Below, piece after piece: positions 1 to 9,600 of a stretch of DNA of 64,000 nt. A program made the translations under genes and the position numbers. The notes beneath the pieces are model-generated. The model was not told the origin of the DNA, did no database searches, and saw only the letters and a program-made list of their open reading frames with translations. Source of the stretch: UBA1672 sp963977495 (lineage in GTDB: Bacteria > Pseudomonadota > Alphaproteobacteria > Micavibrionales > Micavibrionaceae). Each line of letters starts with the position of its first letter. Positions within the stretch are counted from its first letter, which is position 1. The DNA is taken from NCBI GenBank assembly GCA_963977495.1, contig CAXBOT010000001.1, positions 1,054,001 to 1,118,000 on the forward strand, read 5' to 3'.

Positions 1-501
1 AACACCAAGCTTAGATATTCTAATAGAATCTGGGTTCGCTGTATTAACAGTTTCTATTTGAATTGGGGCTGGTGATATAGGTGGAACATATTCAGGCGTT
101 ATTTCTGGCAGACTAATTTTGCCATTTTCATCCAACGGAAATTCCTCCGGGAACTCTTCATTTAATTCTCTGAAAAAATCATCTTTCGTTTTCTCGGGAT
201 CACCCAAATTCCCAGGAATTGTCATCGAAACTTCCCATGCAGTTTCGAGAAACGTTGGTAAATCAGCGGGGAAAAGCCCACCGCTTCCGAGCAAGTCCAG
301 TAAGATAGCAGTAGTAAGTAAATTTTTTATTTCATCAGGGTATTTATCATTAGCGTTGATTTTATTTATATCATCAACAGCATGTAATATATTTAGAGCC
401 CCACGCATACCCTTTGCTGAGCCAAAATCCCTCAAAGTATCGGCGACGAGATTAAGCACCTCCCCAAGTAAAAACTCGTTGGCATCAAATCCTTCACTCA
501 T
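1..501 (-). CDS. Hypothetical protein, cut by the window edge
   Basis: This frame opens at an ATG at 499-501 and runs without a stop to the left edge, so 167 residues are visible and the C-terminus is missing. It is an acidic soluble-looking protein with a helical first half and a proline- and glutamate-rich second half. I see no signal peptide or membrane segment and do not recognise the family. The start overlaps the last 8 bases of the upstream Sel1-repeat gene, which suggests translational coupling and a shared operon. The plus-strand frame across the same bases looks like a shadow. Confidence 0.6.
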   Translation of the reverse strand, partial: MSEGFDANEFLLGEVLNLVADTLRDFGSAKGMRGALNILHAVDDINKINANDKYPDEIKNLLTTAILLDLLGSGGLFPADLPTFLETAWEVSMTIPGNLGDPEKTKDDFFRELNEEFPEEFPLDENGKISLPEITPEYVPPISPAPIQIETVNTANPDSIRISKLGV

Positions 502-1816
502 TATATTTCTCCACACTGTTTAGGTTTTGTTTTAAATCGAGTAATAAAATTGTTTTGTTGATTAGAATTTCAGCATCTTGTTTGTCTGTGTCCGTCATTT
601 CCGAAACTAAGCTACTTTTAAGTTTTGTTGCACTTTTTTGAAATGAAGGCGGTAGATCGTTGCTGCGAATGGCCAAATCCACCCAAACGTATGCCTTAAC
701 TACGCTTCGTTTTGCCCCTTGTCCCTTATCGTACAAATATGCCAAATGAAATTGAGCAATAGAATAACCTTGAAGAGCTGATTTTCTATACCATTCCACA
801 GCTTGTTTAGCATCAATCCCTCCTTGATACTTGCCTGACAAATAGAATCCTCCCACCGCATGTGATGCATTGGGGTTTCCAGAAAACGCCGCAAGAGAGC
901 AACTTTTGAAATCGTACTGGATTATGAAATGTTCCACATTATTGCTGCATTTTTTTACATAAAATTCTATAATCTTACGAGATTCAGAGCTTCCATTCTT
1001 CGCAGAAAGATAAAAATATTCCCCAGCTTTCAAATAGTCCTCAGATATTCCATCTATACCATCCAAATATATATATCCAATAAAACGCTGAGCCTCAGCA
1101 TAGTCTTGGCTGGCTGATTTTTTGTACCATTCAAGCGCCTTTACCCTGTCTTTTTCTATATGGCCTTTACCTACATCGTAGAAATACCCAATTTGAAATT
1201 GTGCAGAGGCATCGCCTTGCTTAGCTGCCGTTAACCATGAGTAAAATGCCTTATCAAAGTTTTGTTCTGTTCCAAGACCATCATTGTACATCCAGCCCAA
1301 ATTGCCAAAACAAGAGGTGTTAATCGTACTTTTATCTGTGCATGTTTTGAAGAGAGCGAACGCTTTTTCGTAATCCTGATCAACGCCTTCACCATTTCTA
1401 TACATCGCCCCCAAGTTTGAATATGCGTAAAGGCTGCCCAGACTGATGGCTTTATTAAAAAGTGACACTGCCCTTCCATAATCTTGCTCAACACCTTCAC
1501 CATTTCTGTACATTAGGGCGAGACTATTCGTCGCCTCCTCATGGCCGTTATCTGACGCCTTCTGAAACCAATAGCGCGCTTTTTTATAGTCTATTTCTAG
1601 CCCATTCCATCCGTTGTCGTAGTTTTCCGCCATTAGATACATGGCATCAACATCGCCATTCAAACTTTGCTTATGAAGACTAATCGTATATAGACTTTGG
1701 TAACCAAGAGTTGATACGTATAAGCCTTTCCAATCGACTATCAAATACGAAACTGGAATCGTAGCAATTAGCGCTACAAACAATAAATACAATAGTCTCT
1801 TCAGCCTTTTTATCAT
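494..1816 (-). CDS. Membrane-anchored Sel1-like repeat protein
   Basis: 440 residues. Residues 8-27 form a hydrophobic N-terminal segment preceded by Lys/Arg, which fits a signal anchor. From about residue 55 to 400 the protein is built of roughly eight Sel1-like repeats of about 36 residues, with the usual A-x-x-x-L-G-x-x-Y-x-x-G and A-x-x-W-x-x-x-A-A pattern (for example around MYRNGEGV, seen twice). Such solenoids bind other proteins, so this is probably an envelope-facing scaffold. No catalytic domain is visible. It overlaps the start of the next gene by 8 bases. The partner and process are unknown. Confidence 0.85.
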   Translation of the reverse strand: MIKRLKRLLYLLFVALIATIPVSYLIVDWKGLYVSTLGYQSLYTISLHKQSLNGDVDAMYLMAENYDNGWNGLEIDYKKARYWFQKASDNGHEEATNSLALMYRNGEGVEQDYGRAVSLFNKAISLGSLYAYSNLGAMYRNGEGVDQDYEKAFALFKTCTDKSTINTSCFGNLGWMYNDGLGTEQNFDKAFYSWLTAAKQGDASAQFQIGYFYDVGKGHIEKDRVKALEWYKKSASQDYAEAQRFIGYIYLDGIDGISEDYLKAGEYFYLSAKNGSSESRKIIEFYVKKCSNNVEHFIIQYDFKSCSLAAFSGNPNASHAVGGFYLSGKYQGGIDAKQAVEWYRKSALQGYSIAQFHLAYLYDKGQGAKRSVVKAYVWVDLAIRSNDLPPSFQKSATKLKSSLVSEMTDTDKQDAEILINKTILLLDLKQNLNSVEKYNE

Positions 1817-1948
1817 CGGCCACCAATTTTTGTGAGAATCATAAACATATTACCTATCAGTTAAAAAACGCGAGGAAAAACTTACCCACTGGATTAGCAC
1901 AACGATTACATGCAAAATCAGCTAATACAGAGCAATGGAGTATTAAAA

Positions 1949-2494
1949 TCATCCCTCATCGATCTCTTTTTCTGAAATGAGTTGAATGTAGTAGTCGCTT
2001 CTTTTTTGTAAAAAGGCACTATCCTTTTCTAAGCAACCATCCTTCGATGGGATGTACCCCTGATAAGTCATTCGATCAGGGGTCATCTGATAAACTTCTA
2101 TTTGCTCAAGTCCTTCTTCGTTTTGGCCGTAATGAAAATACATGGCACTTTCATCATAGGCGTCCGTAATATAAGGGTCTGCATTGTTCAAAATAACTAT
2201 TTCTTCACCACCCTTGCCGCTGAAGTTTCGTTTCCAAGACAAATTGTGATCATACCCACCAGATCGAGCGCATACTTTCGTCCATTCACCGTCGTGAATA
2301 TCTGCCACCTTAACTATGTCGCCAACATTTTTAAGTTTCGACTTCACTTTTTCCATGAATCTGTAATCTTGATCCTGCAAACAAGAGCCACACCCTGTTG
2401 CCCAATCCCAAGTAAACACTCCTATTACAATTGAAAACAATGCGAGCAAAATAAAAGCCAAATATTTTAGATTGGTGAGCAATTTTAGAATCAT
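1949..2494 (-). CDS. Hypothetical single-pass membrane protein
   Basis: 181 residues with a hydrophobic segment at about residues 12-28, followed by a cysteine pair (CGSC, about residues 35-38). The rest is a polar periplasmic-type domain rich in Tyr, Asp and Glu. The cysteine pair after the membrane segment could be a disulfide; a lipobox is not convincing. It lies 132 bases upstream of the Sel1-repeat gene on the same strand, so the three genes at the left edge may form one unit. I do not recognise the family. Confidence 0.65.
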   Translation of the reverse strand: MILKLLTNLKYLAFILLALFSIVIGVFTWDWATGCGSCLQDQDYRFMEKVKSKLKNVGDIVKVADIHDGEWTKVCARSGGYDHNLSWKRNFSGKGGEEIVILNNADPYITDAYDESAMYFHYGQNEEGLEQIEVYQMTPDRMTYQGYIPSKDGCLEKDSAFLQKRSDYYIQLISEKEIDEG

Positions 2495-2821
2495 AAAAAT
2501 CCATTTCTTTCAAGAAACACAGAATCAATTAGCATACGAATCGAATGCAAACAATCGTAAATTGGAGTTACACCAACTACATAAACCAAACAAAACACCC
2601 CTTTGGGACTTTAACTTTTATCTAAAAGTTGAGATAATGTGCCCACAGCTTTGAATGCAGGAGTATGCAAACGAGAACGACCTAAATTTGTGGGGGGCAG
2701 CTAGCGCGAAAGCGTCGGAATCCCTAGTGTTATCAACTTTTAGATAGAAGTTGAGATGCGTGTTTACGTGCTTTAAAACCATCACCATGGACATGATTTA
2801 TATGCTTCGGAAGGACAAGAT
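2495..2821. other. Intergenic stretch with two related palindromes
   Basis: This 327-base gap between divergent genes holds no convincing gene. Two palindromic sites are visible, at 2613-2630 (AACTTTTATCTAAAAGTT) and 2734-2753 (CAACTTTTAGATAGAAGTTG). Both are followed by AGAT, so they share a direct repeat AAGTTGAGAT. They could be operators, or core sites for the adjacent tyrosine recombinase. Confidence 0.4.
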
Positions 2822-3454
2822 TTGTCTGATGAACATCGCTTATCTGAGCTGCGACGCAAGATGCAAAAGCACAACCATCCGGCGAAAGGCTCGGCCATTA
2901 AGGTCGAACCCATACGGGACGTTTCTGCAATCATGGCGATAAAGATGCAGCTTAAAGATCAACCACGTAATGCATGCCTTTTTACGCTTGGCATTAACAC
3001 GGCGTATCGCGCAGGCGAACTGTTATCACTGTGCATTTCCGATGTGGCAGATTTAGGAATTGGTGATGGTCTGGAAATCAAGCAGCACAAAAACAATAAG
3101 TATCGGCGTACAAGCCTGAACCGCACCGCATATCAGGCTATTCAGCTCTGGCTTGATGTGCATCCCAAGCCAGAACCGTCGGCATCTTTGTTTTTATCAT
3201 TGAAGGGCGGCGCTCTGGGCGTATCGGCCACCAATCATTTGGTGAAACGCTGGTGTAAGGATGCGGGGTTACAGGGTAATTATGGCAGCCATACCCTGCG
3301 CAAAACATGGGGCTATCAGCAACGCATTATATTAGCTACGCCCATATCTTTGCTCATGCGTGCCTTTGGTCATTCAAGTGAAATGCAAACGCTGGAATAT
3401 CTCTGTATCCAGCCAGAAGAGATTGGCGCGCTTTATATGGAGTTGGAGCTGTAA
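2822..3454 (+). CDS. Short tyrosine recombinase (integrase catalytic domain)
   Basis: 210 residues, essentially only the catalytic domain of the phage-integrase family. The active-site set is visible: Arg in TAYRAGE, Lys in the following beta hairpin (QHKNNKYRR), HTLRKTW (H-x-x-R), GHSS, and the nucleophile Tyr in TLEYLCIQ. The N-terminal core-binding domain of a normal integrase (about 350 residues) is absent. The frame starts at a TTG with no clear ribosome site and is open back only to a stop at 2774, so the gene may be naturally short or 5'-truncated. It lies at the far end of the accessory region bounded by tRNA-Lys and could be its integrase or a resident of a nested element. Confidence 0.8.
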   Translation: MSDEHRLSELRRKMQKHNHPAKGSAIKVEPIRDVSAIMAIKMQLKDQPRNACLFTLGINTAYRAGELLSLCISDVADLGIGDGLEIKQHKNNKYRRTSLNRTAYQAIQLWLDVHPKPEPSASLFLSLKGGALGVSATNHLVKRWCKDAGLQGNYGSHTLRKTWGYQQRIILATPISLLMRAFGHSSEMQTLEYLCIQPEEIGALYMELEL

Positions 3455-3517
3455 ATGAACACAGCTTCAACGGAATCCTAATCTTTTGATTTACCCAACA
3501 TTATAGGGATCATATCT

Positions 3518-5164
3518 ATGAAACCAGCAACACGACGCTTGCGCCCGATGGCATATATTTGGGCGATGGCTCTCTTTTTATGCTCCGGCGCTGTCTATGC
3601 GCAGCAAAACAGCGCCGTGCAACGAGGCGAACCACTCTACGCGGACGGCACAATATCAATTTATGCCAACGTCGATAACTGGTGTTACAACCGCGACCAT
3701 AAATCAGGCCGTGGAGCCGGACTCAATATCGTAATCCCCAGCAGCGTTGCGTATGGAGAGATTGAACAGTGGCTCAAAACGCAATATGGCGACTTCCCAA
3801 GTAAAGTATTGCTACCGCTTATACGCCAAGAAAGTTGTATGCCTCGTTTAATTACCGATTTTTACAAGCAAGGTAATTCAGAATATTCCGAGCGGGTGGT
3901 CTATGACGAAGTTAAAGAATATTCATGGATGAAGCCCGAATATAAAGCAACAATCCGCTCTCCCGGACGCTCATCCGAAGTACAGCTTGCCGAAGCACAA
4001 AAAGAGAGCGCAAAAACCACGATTTGGGGTGGTTCGTGCACGGGGCCGTTTTGTGAATTACAGGGCGGCGGTTATTTGAACGCCATCTATGCCAATGATG
4101 TTTCAGCAATACGCCGCATGGATACACAGGTGAATGACCACCTAAAAAACTATATGAATGAACAACTCTCTGAGCTTGGCCCGCTGCGTGATATGGTCAT
4201 GGAGCGGCTCGGGCCGGGCGTCAAGATTTCACTGCTAACCATTCTTGCAGACACATATCTCTTTGACTATAAGAGCGGATATGCATTTTCGTGCCCTGAT
4301 GATCTGATCCATAAACGCTACGAATGGACGAACGATGCCTATGAGCTTTACAACGGCTACGGCATATATATGGGACAAGGTGGCGGTGAAACCTATTCTG
4401 CTGATTATGTTCTGCGCCCTGAATTTGTGCCGCTATGCGATGAAATATGTGATCATCTTGGCGGCCAGTCCAGTCGTTGGGCGCTTAATAACCTAAACCA
4501 TGAAGCTGCTCGTCTGACCCTTCAAGGGCTTGATGATATGCAAACGAAGTATAGTTGCTCCTCCCCTGAAATCCGGCAATTCGAGCGCAATATCATGTCC
4601 CTCACCCAAAGCTATTTGACCAACAAATCAAGCTGGCTAACAAATGACAATCGTGCGCAACAAAACCAAGATGATCCACCACAAGTCGCGCAGCCGACAA
4701 CGCCTCCACCAGCAAACAGAGCAAGAAATCAGGTGGTGGATACCACGCCAACGCCGCCGCAACCTGCCAATGTAAGTGCCATCAGTGAAAGGTTTATGGC
4801 TGCCAATAAAAAACGCAGCGACGTTACGGTGACGCCAAGTGGTTTGCAATATCAAATACTCACAGAAGGACGCGGCGCGCCGCCGAAACTCGGCGATAGG
4901 GTAACGCTCTATTACAGCTCTGCGACCATGGACGGAAAAGCCTATGACACCACCTATAAAAGCGCGCCTTTTGTAACAAATGTTATTTATAACCCCGCTG
5001 GCGTCAAAGGATTCATAGAGGGGCTTTTACTGGTTAAGCCAGGCGGCAAGATCAAGCTCTTTATTCCACCCGATCTGGCCTTTGGTGATCGTACGTTTGG
5101 TTCACTTCCGGCGGGTTCTGCTCTAATTTATGAGATCGAATTGATCAGTATTAACAATGAATGA
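3518..5164 (+). CDS. Exported protein with C-terminal FKBP-type peptidyl-prolyl isomerase domain
   Basis: 548 residues. Residues 1-29 form a signal peptide ending near AVYAQQ. The first about 370 residues are unfamiliar and contain several cysteines and the segment LPLIRQES. A Pro/Gln/Thr-rich linker follows (about 380-420). The C-terminal about 120 residues are a typical FKBP domain: GLQYQILTEG, then a GDRVTLYY strand, a GFIEGLLLVKPGG turn, IPPDLAFGD and the closing EIELISI. The FKBP part should catalyse prolyl isomerisation in the periplasm, as in Mip/FkpA. The N-terminal role is unknown. It starts 63 bases after the recombinase and ends before a strong terminator. Confidence 0.8.
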   Translation: MKPATRRLRPMAYIWAMALFLCSGAVYAQQNSAVQRGEPLYADGTISIYANVDNWCYNRDHKSGRGAGLNIVIPSSVAYGEIEQWLKTQYGDFPSKVLLPLIRQESCMPRLITDFYKQGNSEYSERVVYDEVKEYSWMKPEYKATIRSPGRSSEVQLAEAQKESAKTTIWGGSCTGPFCELQGGGYLNAIYANDVSAIRRMDTQVNDHLKNYMNEQLSELGPLRDMVMERLGPGVKISLLTILADTYLFDYKSGYAFSCPDDLIHKRYEWTNDAYELYNGYGIYMGQGGGETYSADYVLRPEFVPLCDEICDHLGGQSSRWALNNLNHEAARLTLQGLDDMQTKYSCSSPEIRQFERNIMSLTQSYLTNKSSWLTNDNRAQQNQDDPPQVAQPTTPPPANRARNQVVDTTPTPPQPANVSAISERFMAANKKRSDVTVTPSGLQYQILTEGRGAPPKLGDRVTLYYSSATMDGKAYDTTYKSAPFVTNVIYNPAGVKGFIEGLLLVKPGGKIKLFIPPDLAFGDRTFGSLPAGSALIYEIELISINNE

Positions 5165-5292
5165 GCATGCGTTTTGGAAACAAAGCTGACACGCATGGCG
5201 CTTTTAAAGCACCATGCGGCATTATTGGCGTAGGAGAACGCTGCGGCTTAACCAAAGCGTGATCCGCTTCCGCCGTTTTGAGCGAAAGCTCT

Positions 5293-5327
5293 AGCGCTGC
5301 CGGAACCTCCGGCAGCGCTGATTTTTT
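5293..5327 (+). terminator. Rho-independent terminator after the FKBP gene
   Basis: An 11-bp perfect stem (AGCGCTGCCGG with CCGGCAGCGCT) closes a 5-base AACCT loop and is followed by six T. It ends plus-strand transcription from the recombinase/FKBP genes. It touches the stop codon of the convergent ardA. Confidence 0.9.
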
Positions 5328-5841
5328 AGTGTGCCCAGAATATATGCACTTCGTCATAAGTCGTTTCAATGGTGTAGATATCACCACTTAGCGCCATATC
5401 ACGCCCCATGCGTTCATAATCGATGTAATACTGTAAATGCTCTGGAATCTCTGTTGTGCCGTCGGTCAGTTCCTCGGCGTAATCCGCAAGGGACTTATAG
5501 CAACCGGAATAACTCTCTTCCATGGCTTTGCGCGCATCGTCAAGACTGCCGCCAAACTGGTTTAGCAATTCCCCTGCAAGCTCTGGATATTCTTCTATAA
5601 AACAGGCAATTTCTTGTACTGATTGAATGCCTTCGTATTCACTTACACCGTAACCGCCAAAGCCTTCATAATCATGAATGGCGTACTCTTCCGCGTCTGG
5701 CTCTGGACTACTGCTAAGCATTTGATTGATTTGCTCTTGGATATCGTCAAGGTCTTGGGTCGCATCAATCCATTCCCCATGTAACTTACCGTTATTATAA
5801 GCCGCCAAACATGCCACATAAATTCTGATTTCTTCACACAT
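5326..5841 (-). CDS. ardA: Antirestriction protein ArdA
   Basis: 171 residues, the usual length for ArdA. The opening strand (IRIYVACLAAYNNGKLHGEW) and the acidic body with many Asp/Glu match the family, whose members mimic bent B-form DNA and inhibit type I restriction enzymes. The ending with a conserved helix and a YDEVHIFW segment is also typical. ArdA is normally carried by conjugative or integrative elements to protect incoming DNA. Here it sits in the same region as a complete type I restriction system. It converges on the FKBP gene. Confidence 0.92.
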   Translation of the reverse strand: MCEEIRIYVACLAAYNNGKLHGEWIDATQDLDDIQEQINQMLSSSPEPDAEEYAIHDYEGFGGYGVSEYEGIQSVQEIACFIEEYPELAGELLNQFGGSLDDARKAMEESYSGCYKSLADYAEELTDGTTEIPEHLQYYIDYERMGRDMALSGDIYTIETTYDEVHIFWAH

Positions 5842-6331
5842 AGTCTTGTTCCTCTTAATCGCTGTTGAAGTTCTTAGCGAAGCGTTTTGCCTCGCGCATG
5901 AACTTCTGGCGACTAGGCCGACTAGGCGGGGGTGAAAAAATCCAGAAAAATTGCGGAGGGTCTATCCAGCACATGCGCCAGATGGAAACCGTCATTATTC
6001 TTGATTTTGAGGGGATGCAATGCCCTTCATCTCTTCGGGGACACCAAGCGCCTGCAAGGTGTGAAAAAGACTTTTCTCTAACAAATAGACCGGCTCGATT
6101 TCGAGCCGCCATCACGTCAATCAGTCATCTCTACCACCTGAGACTAAGAGGCGCGCATCACGCCCTTTAATCAGCGGCGATAAAGACGCAAGTGATCATT
6201 AGACCTGCAAGCGTGAATCTCACGCTTCTCCAATATATTTCGACCAAGTGGGTGCAGCTCATGAGTCTTTGCGTCCCAACGGCCTAGATAAGGTCGTGAA
6301 TAAACGCGGCCTCCGATAGCAGGAGGTAACA
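5842..6331. other. Intergenic stretch without a convincing gene
   Basis: About 490 bases between ardA and a small plus-strand gene. Open frames on both strands here (5865-6170 plus, 5855-6115 minus, 6171-6365 minus) have low-complexity or arginine/tryptophan-rich translations and no ribosome site. I regard the stretch as regulatory or decayed and see no defined RNA gene in it. Confidence 0.4.
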
Positions 6332-6511
6332 ATGAGATTGATAACAAGATTTGAGATGGTAGCAAAAAACGAAAGTGAGCTGTATTCGCTACTAAGAGAA
6401 GCTTTTAACGAACTTGCCAGAAGTGAGCCTGATACTCATCAGCGAAGAAACGCTCTGGCATCCATCGAAAACATCCAGGCAGAGCTATGTGCTCACGCTC
6501 CCCAGATTTGA
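6332..6511 (+). CDS. Small conserved hypothetical protein, 59 residues
   Basis: An ATG at 6332 lies 5 bases after a perfect AGGAGG (6321-6326) and opens a 59-residue frame. The protein begins MRLITRFEMVAKNESEL and ends with a helical segment (RRNALASIENIQAEL). Its pattern (E-L-x-x-L-x-x-x-x-F-N-E-L-A-R-S, then R-R-N-A-L-A-S-I-x-N-I) resembles small hypothetical proteins I associate with alphaproteobacterial mobile elements, often near ArdA. Function unknown. It points toward, and converges on, the end of the defence operon. Confidence 0.75.
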   Translation: MRLITRFEMVAKNESELYSLLREAFNELARSEPDTHQRRNALASIENIQAELCAHAPQI

Positions 6512-6602
6512 GCGCAAGTCCGCCAATTGCTGGCGACCTTAATAACGTTTAGAAGCAATACGCATCGGTCATAACCAGATCAAATAAAACTCTAAACATG
6601 CA

Positions 6603-9600
6603 CTAAACTGCACCTTGCAATGAAAAAGGGTTTTCCCCTGGACCGATATAGGTAACATCTATATTTTGTCCATCAGCATTTACAACAACATAATAAATAC
6701 CGCCATTTAGCAGATTTAGGCCGTCTTCTGATTGCCCGACGATATCACCATTAGCTGCTACTATGTTTGTCTGGCCATCATTGCTATTTATTAGCCTTAA
6801 TACGGTGGATGGTGCAGGCGCAGCTTGTGGGAATCTCCAAGCTACTGGTATAACCGTACTTTCCTGACTCCATATCGTAGAGCCTGATGGACGATATTCT
6901 TCAATAAAACTCTTCCACATAGATGCTGTCTGTGGTGTTGGCCAAACACCTGACAACGTATTCTGTACAACCATTTCTGATCTTAGCCATACATTTAGAG
7001 TAAGTGAAGTCGTAAATGTCGCGGCACAATCATTTACAGCCTTGATTGCCGCTTGCCTTGAATTAAAACCTGCTTGCATAAGCATAGCGGCAGACCTATT
7101 TAGGCTTCCATTTTCAACAGCAGGAACAACCAATCCCGTTTCAAAGTCATCTATAGTCATCCCTTCAAAAATGTCATCATGATTAGCCTCCGCTCTGACC
7201 CGTACAGCTTCCATTCCCCACGGCAAGCGGTAAACAAGTCCGTCCTCGACAAACCGAAGCACATCTCCAATATCACCAACACTAATATTTACTATAGGCT
7301 CGCCTTTAAGCCAAAGAGCCAATATGTCTTTCCAGTTATCTGGAAAAGTGATTGGAGTAAAAGGTTCGATCTGAAAAATAAGATCGGCAAGTTGGGTGGT
7401 GGCAGAAATCGCCTCTTGTTCATTTCCTTCGTCAATATGCACATTTACTGCAATAAGTAAATTATTTGCATCAACCGCTATTGCATCTAGTTTCTGCCCA
7501 GTATCAAGTCCCACACCCGCAAGAAAATACCCTCTCCTTTGAGCTGATGTACTATTAATCCAGATGTGCTTAGCTCTTTGAGCTAGCGCTGTATTGAGTA
7601 GGCTCTGAATTCCCTCTTCTTCTCTTGCCAATCGTCTTTGCCAAAGTGATGAGGCCAATATCTCATCTAGCAATTCTGGTATTTCTGCTTCACCTACATC
7701 ACTCTCACCTATAAGACTGAGTATTGCACCGTCTAGGCTTGACACATATTTTGACCATTTTCGTAACTGCCGAGCTTGTTCTTCATCATTTTCTCCTGCC
7801 ACTTCATGAAAAATCCATCCGCTCGCGTTATTTGCAACATACTCAACGAGCTCAGCTAAAGGTGGGTTTCCCCGGTTTTTATGCATGCGGAGAACCAACG
7901 AATAAACTAGACGAAGAAGACCACTCTCCATGTTTCTTGTTTTTGTCTCATTTATCAATCCTTGCCATTGCCCTCGTCTCCAATCATGCCTATCAAATAT
8001 TGGATAAATTACCAACCCCTGGATATCCACAAAGGCCCTACCGGCTCTTCCAATAACATTTTTAAATTCCGAAGATTTGATTACTTTGCGTTTCCCTGAA
8101 TCAGAATCAAATCTATCCAAAGAATGGAAAAGAATAGCGGTGGCAGATAGATTTAAGCCTTGGGCTAATGTCGGTGACGATATCGTAAGTCTCAAAACAC
8201 CATCCCGTAACAATTTTTCTATTTCTTTCCTGAACGGTGTTGGTAAAGAACCATGGTGTACTGCTACGCCAATATTCAGGCATTTAAGTATAGGATGCCC
8301 TTCACCTAGCCACTCCAAACCTAGTGTCTTAGCCAGCTCCAGTCTATCTTCTGGCACTGACAATACGGACGGCAATGCCCCTCTTTTGTTTAGATCAACA
8401 ATAATTCTTGCAAGCGGCTCCACTGATGATTTTTGTGGGCAATAAATTAGTACTGTGTGATCATCGTCCATTAACCGCCATGCAGTTGCCAATGATAGTT
8501 CTTGGGCATTTTTCGGAAATGGTGTTGTTCTGACACCAGGATTTGGTAGCGACGGTATGGATGCCTCGATAAATCCAGGGACGAATGATTGTTCTTCACC
8601 CACCGTTATATCAAGTTTCCCTCTTTGACCACGCCATACAACTTCCCCAAACAATAAGTCAGTTGGTCTCCACTCGCTTTTTACCGCTTCTCCTTCTTCA
8701 TCCTGCCTTAACCATTTAACGAAATCTTCAAGTTGATCTCCTTCCGGTAGAATCGCTGAAAGGCACACTATTCGGCGTAAATCTGCGTCTGGTCTCTTAA
8801 GTAAGCGCTGTATTTGCACTTCATATCTGATCTCGCGTTCATTCAAGCCGATCATATGACCCTCATCCAGAACAATTAGCCCAACGTCATCAATCAAAGA
8901 CGGATCGTTACGCAGTGCAAAATCTAGTTTTTCTGGCGTGCCAACTACAATATCTTTGGTTCTAATCGCATCTTGCTCAAAATCACTTGTACCAATACTG
9001 CCATAGAGCGTTGAAACACTCTTACCCAACGGTGTAAATGTTTTTCGCAGCCCGACTTCAGTTTGTGCAGATAATGCTCGCAAAGGCGTTACAAAAAGAA
9101 CTCTCTGTCCCGCTGCCAGACATCGTAGAATACAGAGCTCTGCAATACGCGTTTTGCCAGCGCTGGTAGGCAAAGACACCACCAAATTGTCCGATTGATC
9201 GATTGCCCTTTTAGCTCCCTCTATCTGAGAAGGCCAGAGGTCTATCTCTGATTTCTTCCTTGCGTAGAGAAGGGCAATAAAATACCAGCGCAATGCCTGC
9301 CAATCTGACCCATTGCCATCAGGAGGCTCTAAAGGCAGGATTTTATGGAAGCATGAAGACCATAGATCGCCTATAAGATGGATAGTGATACGATGTATCC
9401 ACCATTGAGGAACCATGTTCAGGTCACTTGTACTGTCAAGGCCGATTTTTAGCGTTTCAATAGATTGAATTAGAAAGTTTTCTTCCCCTCGCTCCAAAGC
9501 CATCAAGAAAAGGGACAATGCGGAATAATAGTTATCGGTTAAGGCTGTATCTACTATTGAAAGTTCGATGGATTCATCGCTATAGTCATCAGGCAGAACG

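Noticed and set aside
119..523. Plus-strand frame of 134 codons at the left edge
   Set aside because: It is the shadow of the minus-strand gene, which has the coupled start, acidic composition and an overlap with the upstream gene.
5855..6170. Opposite-strand frames of 86 and 101 codons after ardA
   Set aside because: Translations are irregular and lack ribosome sites. They overlap each other almost completely.
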